From positions 9,856,501-9,920,500 of the forward strand of contig NC_069367.1 in the NCBI RefSeq assembly GCF_021730395.1: a stretch of DNA of 64,000 nucleotides, written 5' to 3'. Shown here piece by piece: positions 1 through 11,649 of the stretch; the stretch's first letter is position 1; every line of letters begins with the position of its first letter. The notes under the pieces were generated by a model. That model was given only the letters and a program-made list of their open reading frames with translations, had not been told where the DNA came from and did not search any database. The translations under genes were made by a program, and so were the position numbers. Source of the DNA: Mercenaria mercenaria. Lineage: Eukaryota; Mollusca; Bivalvia; Venerida; Veneridae.

Positions 1-1006
1 ATCTAGTGGTCCTCTACCAAACTGTTCAAATTATCCCCCTAGGGGCAAATTTGGCCCCGCCCCGGGGGTCACATGGTTTATATAGGAAAAACTTTGAAAA
101 TCTTGTACAAAACCACAGGGCCTAGGGCTTTAATATTTGGTATGTAGCATCATCTAGTGGTTCTTTACCAAAATTGGTCAAATATGGCCCCACCCAAGGG
201 GTCGCATGGTTTATATAGGGAAAATCTTGTACAAAACCACACGGCCTATGGCTTTAATATTTGGTATGTAGCATCATCTAGTGGTCCTCTACCAAAATTG
301 TTCAAATTACCCCCTAGGGTCAAATATGGCCCTGGCCCGGGGGTCTCAAGTTTTACATAGACTTGTATAGGAAAAAAAAGTTTAAAAATCTTCTCTGAAA
401 CCACAACACAGACCTTTTATATTTGGTTTGTAGCATTGTTTATGGTCCTCAACCAAAATTGTTCAAATTGTACCCCTGGGGTGAAAAGAGGCCCTGCCCT
501 GGGGGTCCCAAGTTTTATAGACTTATATAGGAAAAAAACTTTAAAAATCTTCTTGTCTGAAACCATGCGACCTAGGCTTTTGATATTTGGTATGATGCAT
601 TGTCTAGTAGTCCTCTACCAAAATTGTTCAAATAATGCCCCTGGGGTTAAAAGAGACCCTGCCCTGGGGTCACTTAGTTATTACGTGAGTTATAGGAAAA
701 AATACTTAAAAAATCATCTGATCCTATTTCCTAGACTGTCTAATTATAAATACCTGATGACCCCAATTGAAAATGATGTGACCATGACCTACTGACCTAT
801 ATACCTGGTTTTTTTTTAAGATACAGCCTTGAAATTCTGATGACATACACAGTTTTGCACACTAATCGTAAAACTGAATTTCATTGACCATGAATTCACC
901 TACTGACTTTCTTAATGTTTTATCATCAGTTTGATATTTAAAACATCGTTACATGTAGCTCATATTACTCAGGTGAGCGATCCAGGGTCATCATGACCCT
1001 CTTGTT
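1..1006 (+). repeat. Tandem-core mobile element, 3' part (family E1)
   Basis: About five degenerate copies of a roughly 160-165 bp unit, marked by the recurring phrase CTAGTGGTCCTCTACCAAAA near 1, 149, 272, 433 and 597, are followed by a unique tail. The tail ends in the hairpin GGGTCAT-C-ATGACCC at 984-998 and then TCTTGTT. The left end lies outside the window. The same unit recurs at 3965-4745. Short open frames across it are by-products of the repeat and not genes. The hairpin-plus-CTTGTT terminus and tandem core resemble non-autonomous rolling-circle (Helentron-associated or oyster 'pearl' type) elements; that assignment is inference. Confidence 0.7.
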
Positions 1007-1650
1007 CATAGGTTGATATCAGGATTTATCAACCCTCAAAAAGTTGTATTCACCTCGCCTTCGGCTCGGTGAATATAACTCGATAATTGTATAGTATGAA
1101 ACTGCTGGTCCGATTTTGAAATAAATTCACAATAATGGTCTCGTTAACTAAAAAAAAACATGGCCGCCAGAGTGCATGGTCTATTTTCGTTGAAACTTAA
1201 AAAATCTTGTGTGAAACTGCTGCCTGATTTTGAAATAATTTCACACAAATGGCCCTTGATCAATTGCTAAGTATTGGATTATCGGGCACACGCGATTGTG
1301 ATATATGCGGTTTTGAAAGTTTTCTGACTGAAGGGAGAGGTCAGAACGAAACAAAAACATAAATGTGCAAGCCAATGTTTTTAATTTTTATGATACTTCA
1401 GTAATTTTCAGCAGGCCCGACAGGGTAGCTTATTAGATGAACAGCTGGCCTGAGGTAAAATCAACTGGCCACGGGCTAGCAGGCCGGCGGTTAAATCGAC
1501 CCCTGCTGTTTACACTAAATGCCAAAATTTCTTCTGTATTCTTATAAATCTATCAGAATATTTCTCAACAAAATCCAGGGAAAGTTTGAAGCTGTTTATC
1601 TATTAAAGGTGGTTAAACAGATTTTGATCAAGTAATGGATTTGTTTAACA

Positions 1651-1818
1651 AATAATCTAGGCTTTCGAGCGGTTTATCGTCTGATTTACCACGGTTCAGA
1701 GTTCAGATGCGTAGGAATTGAACCACGAGGGCGTTAGCCCGAATGGTTAAATACTGAAGCATCTGAACGTTGAACCGTGGTAAATTAGACGATAAATCAC
1801 AAGAAGGCTTAGATTATT
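1651..1818. mobile_element. Foldback (MITE-like) element, family D
   Basis: Two arms of about 60 bp pair as an imperfect inverted repeat. The outer ends are AATAATCTAGGCTTTC and GAAGGCTTAGATTATT, and the inner parts are ACCACGGTTCA and TGAACCGTGGT. There is no coding capacity. A diverged partial relative (CAGATGCGCAGGAATTGAAC) lies near 21838. Confidence 0.65.
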
Positions 1819-1819
1819 T

Positions 1820-2519
1820 TCATTCTGACATGCTCATTGATATATTTTAATAAATATTATGCTGGACTTCATTAAAGCGAGGAGTAATGTATCAGACGTC
1901 ATGTGGCAATTTGACGTCATAATGCTCTCGCGCGTCAACCGTTGTTTATCGCAGAATATACAGAGCTTGATTTCCTTCTTTGTTTAACTGAAACCGAGTC
2001 ATGTTAGAATTGTAAGTTTAGCAAATAATCAGTTACATTATTGTGTTCTCTGAGTGCTTAATACATGCAAGATTTTCACAGGAGGTATTCTTGAAATTTG
2101 AATTTATTACATGAGTACCTATAAATAGTAACAAATTTGTGCTGAAAATTCTCCCATTATCGCATTGCGTCATGCATTATCACAATAAGCCCCGGGGCCA
2201 TTATCAATAATGGCCCTGGCGTTAGCGCGGAAAATTAACGTCCGTAAACAGAAATGACGTCATGGCGTTTCATGGAGGTAAAACAGCGAATATTTCCGTT
2301 TTATTTTATCATCTTGAGCGTAACATCGTGTATTCTTCGTAAAACAACGTATTTTACCCCTATCTTATGCAGTAAGCAAGAAGGTATTTGATTTTATACA
2401 GTAAATAGACTCATTATACAAATAACATAGAAACTGAAAAGATGCAAGTACCCATAAAAATGACACAAAAACCTTTTCTTACTATATTATAGGTAAACAT
2501 GTAATAAACAGGTAAATAC
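1820..2519. other. Non-coding stretch between foldbacks
   Basis: No gene seen. It contains three GACGTCA cores (near 1897, 1913 and 2252; the last two are full TGACGTCA) and, at about 2150-2230, a GC-richer patch with GGGGCCATTATC and GATAATGGCCC-like words related to the foldback that follows. Confidence 0.4.
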
Positions 2520-2628
2520 ATGGGAGAGCGGTGCCTTTGAGTGATAATGGCCCTGGAAGAAGATAATAGCCCGAGGGCTGTTATCACCTTGCCAGGGCCA
2601 TTATCACTCAAAGTCACCGCTCTCCCAT
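2520..2628. mobile_element. Near-perfect 109-bp foldback
   Basis: The left arm begins ATGGGAGAGCGGTG and continues CTTTGAGTGATAATGGCCC. The right arm is its reverse complement, ending CACCGCTCTCCCAT. Only about 30 bp separate the arms. It is a strong hairpin or cruciform former and most simply a MITE. No reading frame is credible. Confidence 0.7.
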
Positions 2629-2899
2629 TTATTAACCTATACTTCCTATCTAAGCATATGTATATATTACATAAGTGTCTTCATATTGAATTTATTAAAC
2701 AAGTTGAATAAAATGCACGAGTTTAGTAAATTCAATGTGGAAAATCACAAATGCAATACTAGTATTCTTTTTATCACATGTTAGCTTTTCCTGTCTAAAC
2801 ATCAAAAATTCTACTTTCTTTAACTATTTTAAACAAGTCAATTTGACCTACATCTCCTATATTATAAAACGACGTCAGCTTATTACACTAGTGTATTAT

Positions 2900-3531
2900 T
2901 ATTTTTATACGCCCGGTGTCCGTCTGTTAGCAATTCCGTGTCCGCTCTGTAACTCAACCCCTTGAAGGATTTCAAAGAAACGTGACACAAATGTTCATCA
3001 CATCGGGACTATGTGCAGAGCGCATGTTCTTGATGGCTTGCTTCAAGGTCGAGGTCACTGGGGACAAAGGTCATAGGAGTGTTTCGTGTCCGCTCTATAA
3101 CTCTTTACCCACTTGAAGGATTTCAAAGAAACTAGACACAAATGTTCACCATATTGAGGAGACGTGCAGAGTGCATATTCTGGATGGCTTGCATCAAGGT
3201 CAAGGTCACACTTACGGGTCAATAGTCATATGAGTGTTTTGTGTCTGCTCTTGAAGGATTGTAAAGAAACTTGGCACAAATGTTCACCACATCGAGACAA
3301 CATGCAGAGCACATGTTTTTGATGTGTCGCTTCAAGGTCGTCACATTTAGGGGTCAAAGATCATCGCTCTGAAACTCTTGAATCTCTTGAATGATTTCGA
3401 AGAAACTTGACACAAATGTTCCCCACACCCAGATGATGTTCTGGATGGCTAGCTACAAGGTCAAGGTCACACTCAGGGGTCAAAGGTCATACCTTCGGGC
3501 GTATATTGCTCTGCATTGTGGTGCTCTTGTT
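2900..3531 (+). repeat. Tandem-core mobile element (family E2)
   Basis: Four copies of a roughly 135-150 bp unit can be followed by GACACAAATGTTCA near 2983, 3133, 3268 and 3410. A subterminal inverted pair (ATACGCCCG at about 2908, CGGGCGTAT at about 3497) brackets the core, and the right end is CATTGTGGTGCTCTTGT. Units carry AAGGTCA words, often as TCAAGGTCA. The same family recurs as a short copy at 5545-5772. It is probably a non-autonomous rolling-circle element by architecture (inference). Confidence 0.7.
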
Positions 3532-3964
3532 ATGTATATTTAGCAAGACTCCATTAGAAATGCAAGTTTGTAAAAGTATTATTACCTCCCTTTACCTATT
3601 TTGGTTGCAGAATCAGGATTGATTAGTAATAAATGAATTCGGAAGCTACATTGTACAACTGTTTTAAAAGTTCAAAAATTAGGTCACAAGGTCAAATCAT
3701 AGAAAGACCTTGTCATCTGGAATCAAAAAGTAGGTCACTAGGTCAAATCAGAAAAACCTTGTTAACACTACTACGAGGCCACATTTTCTAATTCTATCTT
3801 CATAAAACTTTGTAAGAATGCTTGTGTGTATAAAATTTCTAGAAGCTAAATTTTCTATTATCTTGTTATGAATCCTTGTCTTTGAAGTCTTGGTCAAGAT
3901 TGAAACTGGGTTGTCCAAGGTTAAAAAAACCAGGTCATGTCATAGATTGGTGGTTACATTTTTA
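3532..3964. other. Non-coding, repeat-like
   Basis: No gene seen. Diverged AAGTAGGTCAC/AGGTCAAATCA words suggest a decayed element similar to its neighbours. Confidence 0.35.
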
Positions 3965-4745
3965 GGCCACCATTATCAGATGGTGGGCTATTCAAATCAC
4001 TCTGCGTCCTTCGTCCGTCCTGTCCGTTAACAATTTCTCGTTATCGCATCTCCTCAGAAATTACTGGGGGGATTTTGACCAAACTTTGTCAGAATGATGT
4101 ATTGGTACCCTAGTTGTGTCCCCCTGAAATCAGACTGCTTCAACAATGTTTGAGTGAGTAATGGCCCTTTTTTATTTTTATATTTTACATAGATTTATAT
4201 AGGGAAAACTTTGAAAATCTTCTTGTTCAAAACCACAGGGCCTAGGGCTTTGATATTTGGTATGTAGCATCATCTAGTGGTCCTCTAATAAGATTTCCCA
4301 TTTATTTCCCTAGGGTCAAATATGGCCCTGCCTGAGGGGTCACATGTTTTATATAGACTTGTATAGGGAAAAACTTTCAAAATCTTCTTGTCCAAAACCA
4401 CAGGGCCTAGGGCTTTGATATTTTGTATGTGACATCATCTAGTGGTCCTCTACTAACATTGTTCAAATTATTCCCCTAGGGTCAAATGTGGCCCCGCCCT
4501 GGGGCTCGCGTGGTTTACATAGACTTATATAGGGAAAAACTTTGAAAATCTTCTTGTTCAAAACCACAAAGCCTAGGGCTTTGATATTTGTAATCAAGCA
4601 TCATCTAGTTGTTCTTCCCCAAGTTTGTTCAAATTATCCCCCTAAGGTCAAATATGGCCCCGCCCCGGGGGTCACATGATTTATATAGACTTATTTAAGG
4701 AAAAACTTAAAAATCTTCTTGTCCATAACCTGCAACTTTCAAATT
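3965..4745 (+). repeat. Tandem-core mobile element, 5' part and core (family E1)
   Basis: It starts with the hairpin CCACCAT-TATCAG-ATGGTGG at 3967-3986, followed by a unique 5' segment. Units of about 165 bp, matching those at 1-800, then follow (CATCATCTAGT near 4270, 4435 and 4600). The usual hairpin-CTTGTT right end is not seen downstream, so the copy appears truncated or diverged after about 4745. Confidence 0.65.
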
Positions 4746-5229
4746 TTGACCACATGTTTAGTTTTGAGTGGCTAGATGAACCTTGACATGAGTTGATCTT
4801 GACCTAGTGACCTACTTTCACATTTCTGTAGCTACAGCCTGCAAAAAATATAAATCAGAATATCGATTTTCATCTATTACAAATATTTTTTTTAAGTTCA
4901 TAACAAATATTCCAGTTTGTCCTAGGTAGATCCGGAAACGGTCTAGCCAAACTAGCATTCTAGGCAGATACGGAATCGGTCTAGAATTCTAGTTTGAAAT
5001 CTAAGTGAAATCGGATTCTGTATTATCTGGTGTAAGAACTGAGTTAGGCGAGCAAAATAGGACCTTAATGACAGTCTTGTTTAAGGTGTCTTTTTTTGTA
5101 AATGAGCAATGTCTATATAGTCTATGGCACTTACGATAGTAGGTCCTTGATTTGTAAAGTAGCTCACCTTTTAGCTTGGATGTATGAAGAACTGTCCTAC
5201 TCGCTCTTATTTCTACGCCCACGTCCATA
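4746..5229. other. Non-coding stretch, direct repeat near 4925
   Basis: No gene supported. The words GGTAGATCCGGAAACGGTCTAG and GGCAGATACGGAATCGGTCTAG, about 46 bp apart, form a short diverged direct repeat. The minus-strand open frame at 5001-5228 has no recognisable feature and I do not call it. Confidence 0.35.
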
Positions 5230-5540
5230 GCTTAAAGTTTTGATACACTTTCACTCTATCTCTGTTTAGCTTCAGACCAAAAATAGTTGTTTCTCATTAT
5301 CACTCGAACATGTTTTGACTCAATGGTCACTACTCTCGGACCAGTATTTCATGAACTATGCGTTTTACTCAGAATTTGATGCACTTTTACCCTGCTATTA
5401 CTGAATGGGTGTTCTTCAGGATGCGTAAACAATATTTCATGAGTTATGCCCCTTTTTACTTAGAATTTCAGGTTAAAGTTTGATGTACTTTCGTTCTGTC
5501 TCTGTTTTCATTAAATGGTCTCGATTTAAACTTTAAAACA
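5230..5540 (+). repeat. Decayed tandem array
   Basis: Phrases of the type AAAGTTTTGATACACTTTC, ATTTGATGCACTTTTACC and AAAGTTTGATGTACTTTCG recur near 5236, 5378 and 5474. They mark a degenerate tandem repeat directly upstream of a family E2 copy. Confidence 0.4.
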
Positions 5541-5544
5541 GATG

Positions 5545-5772
5545 TTTTAAAATATCATCGCTCAGTGTACGTCTGTCTGTCCTTTAGCAATTTCGCTCTG
5601 TTACTCTTGAACCCCTCGAAGGATTTCGAAGAAACTTGACACAAATGTTCACCACATCGAGACGACGCGCAGAGCGCATGTTTTGGAAGGCTCGCTTCAA
5701 TGTCAATGTCACACTTAGGGGTCAAAGGTCATACCTTCGGGCGTATATTGCTCCGCATTGCGGTGCTCTTGT
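5545..5772 (+). repeat. Short copy of tandem-core element family E2
   Basis: A single unit of the 2900-3531 family, with the same 3' end: CTTCGGGCGTATATTGCTC, the hairpin CCGC-ATT-GCGG, then TGCTCTTGT. This copy shows the terminal hairpin better than the longer one does. Confidence 0.7.
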
Positions 5773-6571
5773 ATTTAATTTGTCAGCTCGATATTCAACT
5801 TCCTGAAAGACCGAATTTCGATATTCGGGCTGGCTCGAAAAGCAGTGCTAGACTGTTTAAAACTGTTCAGCAGGCTTAAAATTAAATTCAGTGCAACAGA
5901 TTTAAATATCGATTGCATTGGCGTAAGAGCGAATTCAAGATTTGGGGCGGGGGCAATGTGGGACCGGCCAGTTAAACCTATGGAATTTCCCATTTGGACA
6001 ACCACAAAGAAAATCGTTCTTCCCCTTATTGACAATAGACATCACATCAGCAGGTCTTTATCAGTACATCTAAAGGCTCTCTCAGTTCGGTTTTTCCCCC
6101 TTTATCTACTGTTATTTCTGAGAAATATCAGTTTTTTTGGATCCTAAGTTGGGGAGGACCTTATGCTAGTCATCCCCCACTCTCAAAATTGGTTGAAGGG
6201 GGCGGGGTGCGCCCCTACCCCAACCCCGGTCTCTCCTGCTCCTACGCCTATATATTGTTTTGAAAATGCTAGCAAGCCGAAATATAATACTTTGAGCAAT
6301 ATATTCAGCTTTTTGAAAACTTGAAAGACACTGAGCTTTCCCCAGAAAGAACGGAACATTTTTTCCCGCAGAAATGACCAAAATCGACATACTGGTGGAC
6401 ATCGTCTTATTTCAATCTGATCACCTCGGCCATTATGCTACGCAATGTATTATACGGAAATACCCGATGTTTCACGATTGATACACGAGGTGTATTATAC
6501 GGAGAATACGGAAATACCCGATGTTTCACGATCAAAACAACAAACGAGCAGTAACTTACAAATAAGTTCAG
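5773..6571. other. Intergenic, no gene supported
   Basis: Open frames of 86-100 codons exist on both strands at 5775-6147 but overlap antisense to each other and show no domain or splice context. A G/C-rich patch at 6190-6235 and two related CGGAAATACCCGATGTTTCACG words near 6455 and 6508 (short direct repeat) are the only visible structure. Confidence 0.4.
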
Positions 6572-6577
6572 TTTATT
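6572..6577 (-). terminator. Poly(A) signal of the C1q gene
   Basis: AATAAA on the minus strand, about 20 nt past the C1q stop codon at 6595-6597. The placement is short but workable and supports the end of the gene here. Confidence 0.6.
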
Positions 6578-6594
6578 TGAACATGCATAACATC

Positions 6595-8289
6595 TCAAGA
6601 AGTCCACAGAAGTATTCCTGAAAAAGTAGAATATTTGGAACTGGCTATTTCAGAGTTGGGAGCAGCTGTATAGACCCGTATCCATACCTGCTCACCCTTG
6701 TTACAATGTATAATGGCAGAATTAAATCCTTGGTCCAACGTCAAACTTCCGTCACATGTTCCCGCGGCGTACATCCGGAACAACATAACACCCTCTTTGA
6801 CAACTTCCGCCTCAACTCTTTCATCGTAGCTGCTGTATAAAGCTGATTTGAACAAATAAACTCCGTTCACTGGGCAGACAAAAGTGTGTGTGCCCGTGTT
6901 AAACCCTTGACCTTCGTTAATTAAAACTTGATCAAATGGAATTGTTAAATCATAGTGTAAATTAACAACGTTTTTTGATAAGAAAACGGTGAACGCGACA
7001 TGGTTACTTCCGGTCGGAACTTTGGTAGGAATAACAGTGGGTGTAGGCTTTAATGTAAAGGAACGTTGACCTCTTAGACGTGTCTTTGTGTCTTTACGAA
7101 AACCTAGAAATACAGAAATATAAATCTATGTATATCGCATTTTCATGGTATCTGACCAATCAAATGAAATCGGATGAAAATTGTTGATAGCAAATGGAAG
7201 TCAAAGGCACTCAAATTTGTATCCACTTAGTAATGTGATTTACACGGAACCTTGAGTATGGAGTCCATCCGATGGGTATGAGCGTTGTTACATGTTTCAT
7301 TATCACTCATGAACAGATTCAGTCAATTCAAGTGTGTTGTTATTTTGCTTTGTTGCATTGATCATTTTATAGAATTTATTACAAAAAAAACATAACAAAA
7401 TATACATTATGCAACTTATTGCCTGCATCAAGTTCGATATGAGGGTTTTATCGACCTGGGAAAATGATATCACTCCCACGTTGATATCTCTTCTTCCAGG
7501 TTGATAAATCCATATAACCACCAAACCTAAAGGGCAACAACTGTTTTATTAATAAATTAATTAGATTGAATGTTACTTGAGAAAAGAGTAATCAAAGCCG
7601 CTCACCACTGCCGGAGGTTAATATGTGTTTTTTTTGGCTCCTCTTACGTGTCAGAACGACTATAATCACATCATTAGAAAGGACTATTATTAATTTGGAG
7701 TAGATAATGAACTCTTATATTTGTTATTACATTTTGGAGCAACTGTCCATACCCAGTATGGCACACTTGATACATAGTTTTAGAATTCAAATCTTCTAAA
7801 AACGTTACCTTTATTTCTTGACTGCATAATTTCCTCTCCACTTCCATTTGCATAAACCGAGAAGATCTCTTGCTTAGCAAAATGTTTTTTAATCCATTGT
7901 TTAGATTCTTCATCGTTGTCAGACATGTAGAATGTAAGAACACCTTCTGCATTCGTTAGCCGTTCGTCTGTGTCGCTTAATTTACTTTCAGCTTCATTAA
8001 GTTTTACTTCATTCTGTTTTTCACGCGTGATCATGTCAGTTAACTTGTCGTCCACAGCAACAAGTTTCTTCTTTAAAATATTATCCCAATCTTCAACATC
8101 GCGGAGTTTGTTTCCAATTATATTCAAGTCTTGCACAAACGATGCGTCGCGTTCAATAAACTCAGCTTTCAAGCTTTCAATCTGAGACATTATGGAGTCT
8201 TTAATGTCGTTGTTAAATGCGCCAGTGGCTGCAACATCGCAGTCATTTAATACCTGAATGCAAAGAAAAATTAGGAAACCCAAATTCAT
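6595..8289 (-). CDS. Secreted coiled-coil C1q-domain protein, three exons
   Basis: Predicted exons are 7809-8289, 7606-7659 and 6595-7103, joined GT-AG with all phases agreeing; the total is 1,044 nt or 347 residues. The start at 8289 gives a signal peptide (MNLGFLIFLCIQVLN...). An in-frame ATG at 8349 would add 20 residues, but the hydrophobic leader and an A at -3 favour the inner start. Residues about 25-135 form a heptad-like charged coiled coil (ESLKAEF...KLRDVEDW...KLSDTDERL) and replace the collagen stem of vertebrate C1q. A basic linker follows. The last exon is a C1q/TNF-like jelly-roll domain: HVAFTVFLS, GTHTFVCPVNGVYLF, and the family-typical ending FSGILLW. In molluscs such proteins act as soluble lectin-like recognition molecules in haemolymph (family knowledge); the ligand cannot be read from sequence. 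The 54-bp middle exon is in-phase and could be skipped. Domain call is firm; exon 2 less so. Confidence 0.85.
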
Positions 8290-8709
8290 TGTTCGGTGTT
8301 TGCCGAAGACACAGAACGCAATATATATGAAGTTTTTTGCACTAACCATTCCTGCAGATAAGGAAAATTAGAATATATGTAGTACTTTTAAGCACACGAA
8401 ATAGATAAGGACTTAGAGGCCAAACAAAGGCCGTCTGCAGTGCAATGAGGAGTGTGCCTGCACACACGTTTAACCAATGCACACTGTTGTGACTGGACCA
8501 AACTCGTGATTGTAAGCTCATCTTACTTTGAAAAATGCAATTAGTCATTTTTTTACTGATTCTTTAGTAGAAAATACAAAAGTTAACACATCCAACAACA
8601 ACGTATCACAATATATGGCACGGTAATGGCAAAGTGCAAAGGTCATATTGTCATGACGTTAACGTACCACGCCAAAGTAATGGCTCTTTGAAATTTTAGT
8701 ATTATATAT
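8290..8709. promoter_or_regulatory. Upstream region of the C1q gene
   Basis: An ATATATATTG TATA-like stretch (8320-8328, minus sense) lies only about 35 nt before the ATG, so either the leader is very short or an upstream non-coding exon exists (TTATCTGCAG just before 8349 could be its acceptor). Nothing else is recognisable. Confidence 0.3.
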
Positions 8710-8839
8710 GGACCGTGCCATGGGAAAACCAACATAGTGGCTTTGCGACCAGCATGGATCCAGACCAGCGGATGCGCAGGCTGGTCTGGATCCATGCTGG
8801 TCGCAAAGCCACTATGTTGGTTTTCCCATGGCACGGCTC
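8710..8839. mobile_element. MITE family A, internally deleted copy A1
   Basis: Termini match the family (GTGCCATGGGAAAACCAACA at left, its complement at right), but only one hairpin remains: AGCATGGATCCAGACCAGC, a 10-bp loop, then GCTGGTCTGGATCCATGCT. It is flanked by ATAT on both sides, a 4-bp target duplication. Confidence 0.85.
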
Positions 8840-9363
8840 ATATATTGCGTAATACTCACGAACAATCTCAACAGTTTTCAACGTTTCTTGCCAAGACACT
8901 GTTAACTTAACTTGCATATATTTTAGGACATTAATGTATCTTGTCTGGTTCAAGAGTTACAGCCCTTTGAATTTTTACAAAACACCGTTTATTGCGCAGT
9001 ACTTATCAAATGCTTGCCCAGATATTCTTACAGTTTTCATGGTTTTTGACCCAAACTTACAGAAATATATCATTAGAAGTAAATTTGCGGATATTAGTAC
9101 ATAGTACGTATAAGTACCGTACCTGCATGGTTTAGGAGATACGATCCTCTGAACTTTTACACACAAAAAATAGTGCATATTGCTGTCGTATAGATCCTAT
9201 AACCGTTTTCTAAGGACCCAGAACGCAAAGTACTTATTTTAAGTGAACTTTCATATGTTGTTAAGATATACGTGTAGTTTGTAAAGTTAATTAGTTACGG
9301 CCGTTAATTGTAATGGAATTGGAATTGTTTCAACATCCAAATGTCCACCCTTAATAATCATTT

Positions 9364-9598
9364 GAGCCGTGCCATGAGAAAACCAACATAGTGGGTTTGC
9401 GACCAGCATGGATCCAGACCAGCCTGCGCATCCGCGCAGTCTGGTCAGGCTCCATGCTGTTCGCTTTTAAAGCCTATTGGAATTGGAGAAACTGTTAGCG
9501 AACAGCATGGATCCTGACCAGACTGCGCGGATGCGCAGGCTGGTCTGGATCCACGCTGGTCGCAAACCCACTATGTTGGTTTTCTCATGGCACGGCTC
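9364..9598. mobile_element. MITE family A, full-length copy A2
   Basis: A 235-bp nested palindrome. It runs GAGCCGTGCCATGAGAAAAC, arm 1, a spacer of about 35 bp, arm 2 inverted, then the complementary end. Each arm is itself a hairpin. The 4-bp direct repeat ATTT flanks it (9360-9363, 9599-9602). Open frames reading MDPDQTARMRRLVWIHAG come from the arms and are not host proteins. Confidence 0.9.
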
Positions 9599-9602
9599 AT
9601 TT

Positions 9603-10158
9603 ATTGTGTGGTTTCTCCAAGGATATTGTAGGTATTTACACTTGTGCAACAAAGGATACTTATGTACATTGATTGTGCCAGCAAGAAAAGGAACTTACTT
9701 GTGAACCATTGTCGAATTACTTCCCTTTACTTTTTTACATTTACTTTTACGACTACTGAATAAATTTTCAAAGAACTTGAGTTACCGAGGAAATGAAATG
9801 AGATAAAGAGCGAATGCTATAAAACCTAACTCAGTCTTAGATATCAATTGATTAATCTCCCCTTTATTAATTTATACTTCATTTTTTTTTACCTTTGTAA
9901 ACACCGATCAGAATTTCACTTATCTTACTACAGCGTTTAAGAAACAACTCTATTTCGAATATTTATCCATTATACGTTCCCCTTTTCGCAATGTTTTTTT
10001 CTTTCTTTTTCTTAATCATAATGATATAATTTATGGTAAAAAAATTGTAATTAATTTACATACGGGGTAAAATCCTACATCGTCATTGATATTTTTTATC
10101 AAACAATTTTTGAATTGGGGTGGAAGAGATAAAAGTGTTTGAGAAAGAAGATGTACGA
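9603..10158. other. Intergenic, nothing recognised
   Basis: AT-rich with several T runs. No gene, RNA or repeat seen. Confidence 0.5.
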
Positions 10159-11176
10159 AACAAGAGCACCGCCTTGCGGGTGCTGACGCTCATCTGATTT
10201 TTTTTGTGTAATAGAAATATTGTCCTACCCATGATTTTCTAAGTCTAAAAAGGGCCATCATTCTTGCAAAAAGCAGGATAGAGTTATGTTTCTTGATGTA
10301 CAGCGTCCACTTATGATGGTGAAAAACTGTTGCAAGTTTTAAAGCAATAGCTTTGATAGTTTATGAGAAAAGTTGACTTAAACATAATACTCAACCAAGA
10401 AAATGATTTTCTAAGTCCAAAAGGGGCAATAATTATTGCAAAAATCAGGATGGAGTTACGCTGCTTGCTGTACAGGGTCAGCTTATGATGGTGAACAAGT
10501 GTTGCAAGTTTCAAAGCAATAGCTTTGATAGTTTAAGAGAAAAAGTTGACCTAAACATAAAACTTAACCAAGAAATCTGATATTTTCTAAGTCCAAAAGG
10601 GGCCATAAATCTTGCAAAAAGCAGGATGGAGTTATGTTTCTTGCTGTACAGGGTCAACTTATGATGGTGAACAAGTGTTGCAAGTTTTAAAGCAATAGCC
10701 TTGATAGTTTAGGATAAAAGCTGACCTAAACATAAAACTTAACCAAGAAAACTGATTTTCTAAGTCCAAAAGGGGCAATAAATCTTGCAAAAAGCAAGAT
10801 GGAGTTATGTTTCTTGCTGTACAGGGTCAGCTTATGATGGTAAACAAGTATTCCAAGTTTCAAAGCAATAGCTTTGACAGTTTGGGAGAAAAGTTGACCT
10901 AAACATAAAACTTAACCAAGAAATCTGATATTTTCTAAGTACAAAAGGGGCCATAAATCTTGCAAAAAGCAAGATGGAGTTATGTTTCTTGCTATACAGG
11001 GTCAGCTTATGATGGTGAACAAGTATTCCAAGTTTCAAAGCAATAGCTTTGATAGTTTAGGAGAAAAGCTGACCTAAACATAAAACTTAACCAGGCAACG
11101 CCGACGCCGACGCCGACGCCGACAACCGCTCAAGTGATGACAATAACTCATTTTTTTTCAAAAAATCAGATGAGCT
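10159..11176 (-). repeat. Tandem-core mobile element (family E5)
   Basis: About five copies of a roughly 176-bp unit are marked by AAGTCCAAAAGGGGC near 10231, 10411, 10589, 10763 and 10938. In minus orientation the 3' end is the hairpin GCACC-CGCAAGGC-GGTGC followed by TCTTGTT. A (GACGCC)n tract lies at 11098-11123, and CATCTGATTTTTT/AAAAAATCAGATG forms a subterminal inverted repeat near both ends (10191, 11161). The architecture equals that of families E1, E2, E6 and E7, although the core sequence is unrelated. Confidence 0.75.
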
Positions 11177-11364
11177 AAAAATTGTCCAAAATCAAGACAG
11201 GAAGAAAGGAAGAATGTATGTATAAAAAGATATTCACCGTTTTTTGCATTATTTTACTGGTTTAAGAGATTTGAAGATAGAAATTGAATAAATCCTTTTG
11301 ATACGTAATTGTTACTACCTAATAACATCCCCTCTTTATTCGTTCATGCCCTTTCGTACTCTTA

Positions 11365-11585
11365 TTGAATGGCTAGTCGGTCAGTCATCAAAACTGCCCG
11401 AGGTCAGATGGGCCCATGCTTCATGCTTGACCGGCAAGCCATTCGATTTGTGTTTTATTACACGACGTCAGAAACAAATTTTCATACGCTTTACCTAGTT
11501 TTAACAAAAGCCCAGTAAATGTCAGTGTTGAATTATCGACCGGTTGATAACTAAAACTATGGACCGGTGATTTATATAAGGAGTC
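11365..11585 (-). mobile_element. Short repeat family H, copy 1
   Basis: It contains CGGTCATG-type words and GACCGGCAAGCCAT. On the minus strand it aligns with 55335-55515 (shared TATAAATC, CCGGTCCATAGTTT, GACCGGT, GACGTC). The left end has a local inverted repeat, GAATGGCTAGTCGGTCAG against TGACCGGCAAGCCATTC. Two copies in the window make it a dispersed repeat; its class is unknown. Confidence 0.5.
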
Positions 11586-11649
11586 GGATAATAAAAATAC
11601 ACACTTCTTGTGTCTTAACATATATAAGGGGAGCATACCTTGCTGATAG

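Noticed and set aside
5775-6147. Overlapping frames on both strands
   Set aside because: No domain, splice or promoter evidence for either strand.
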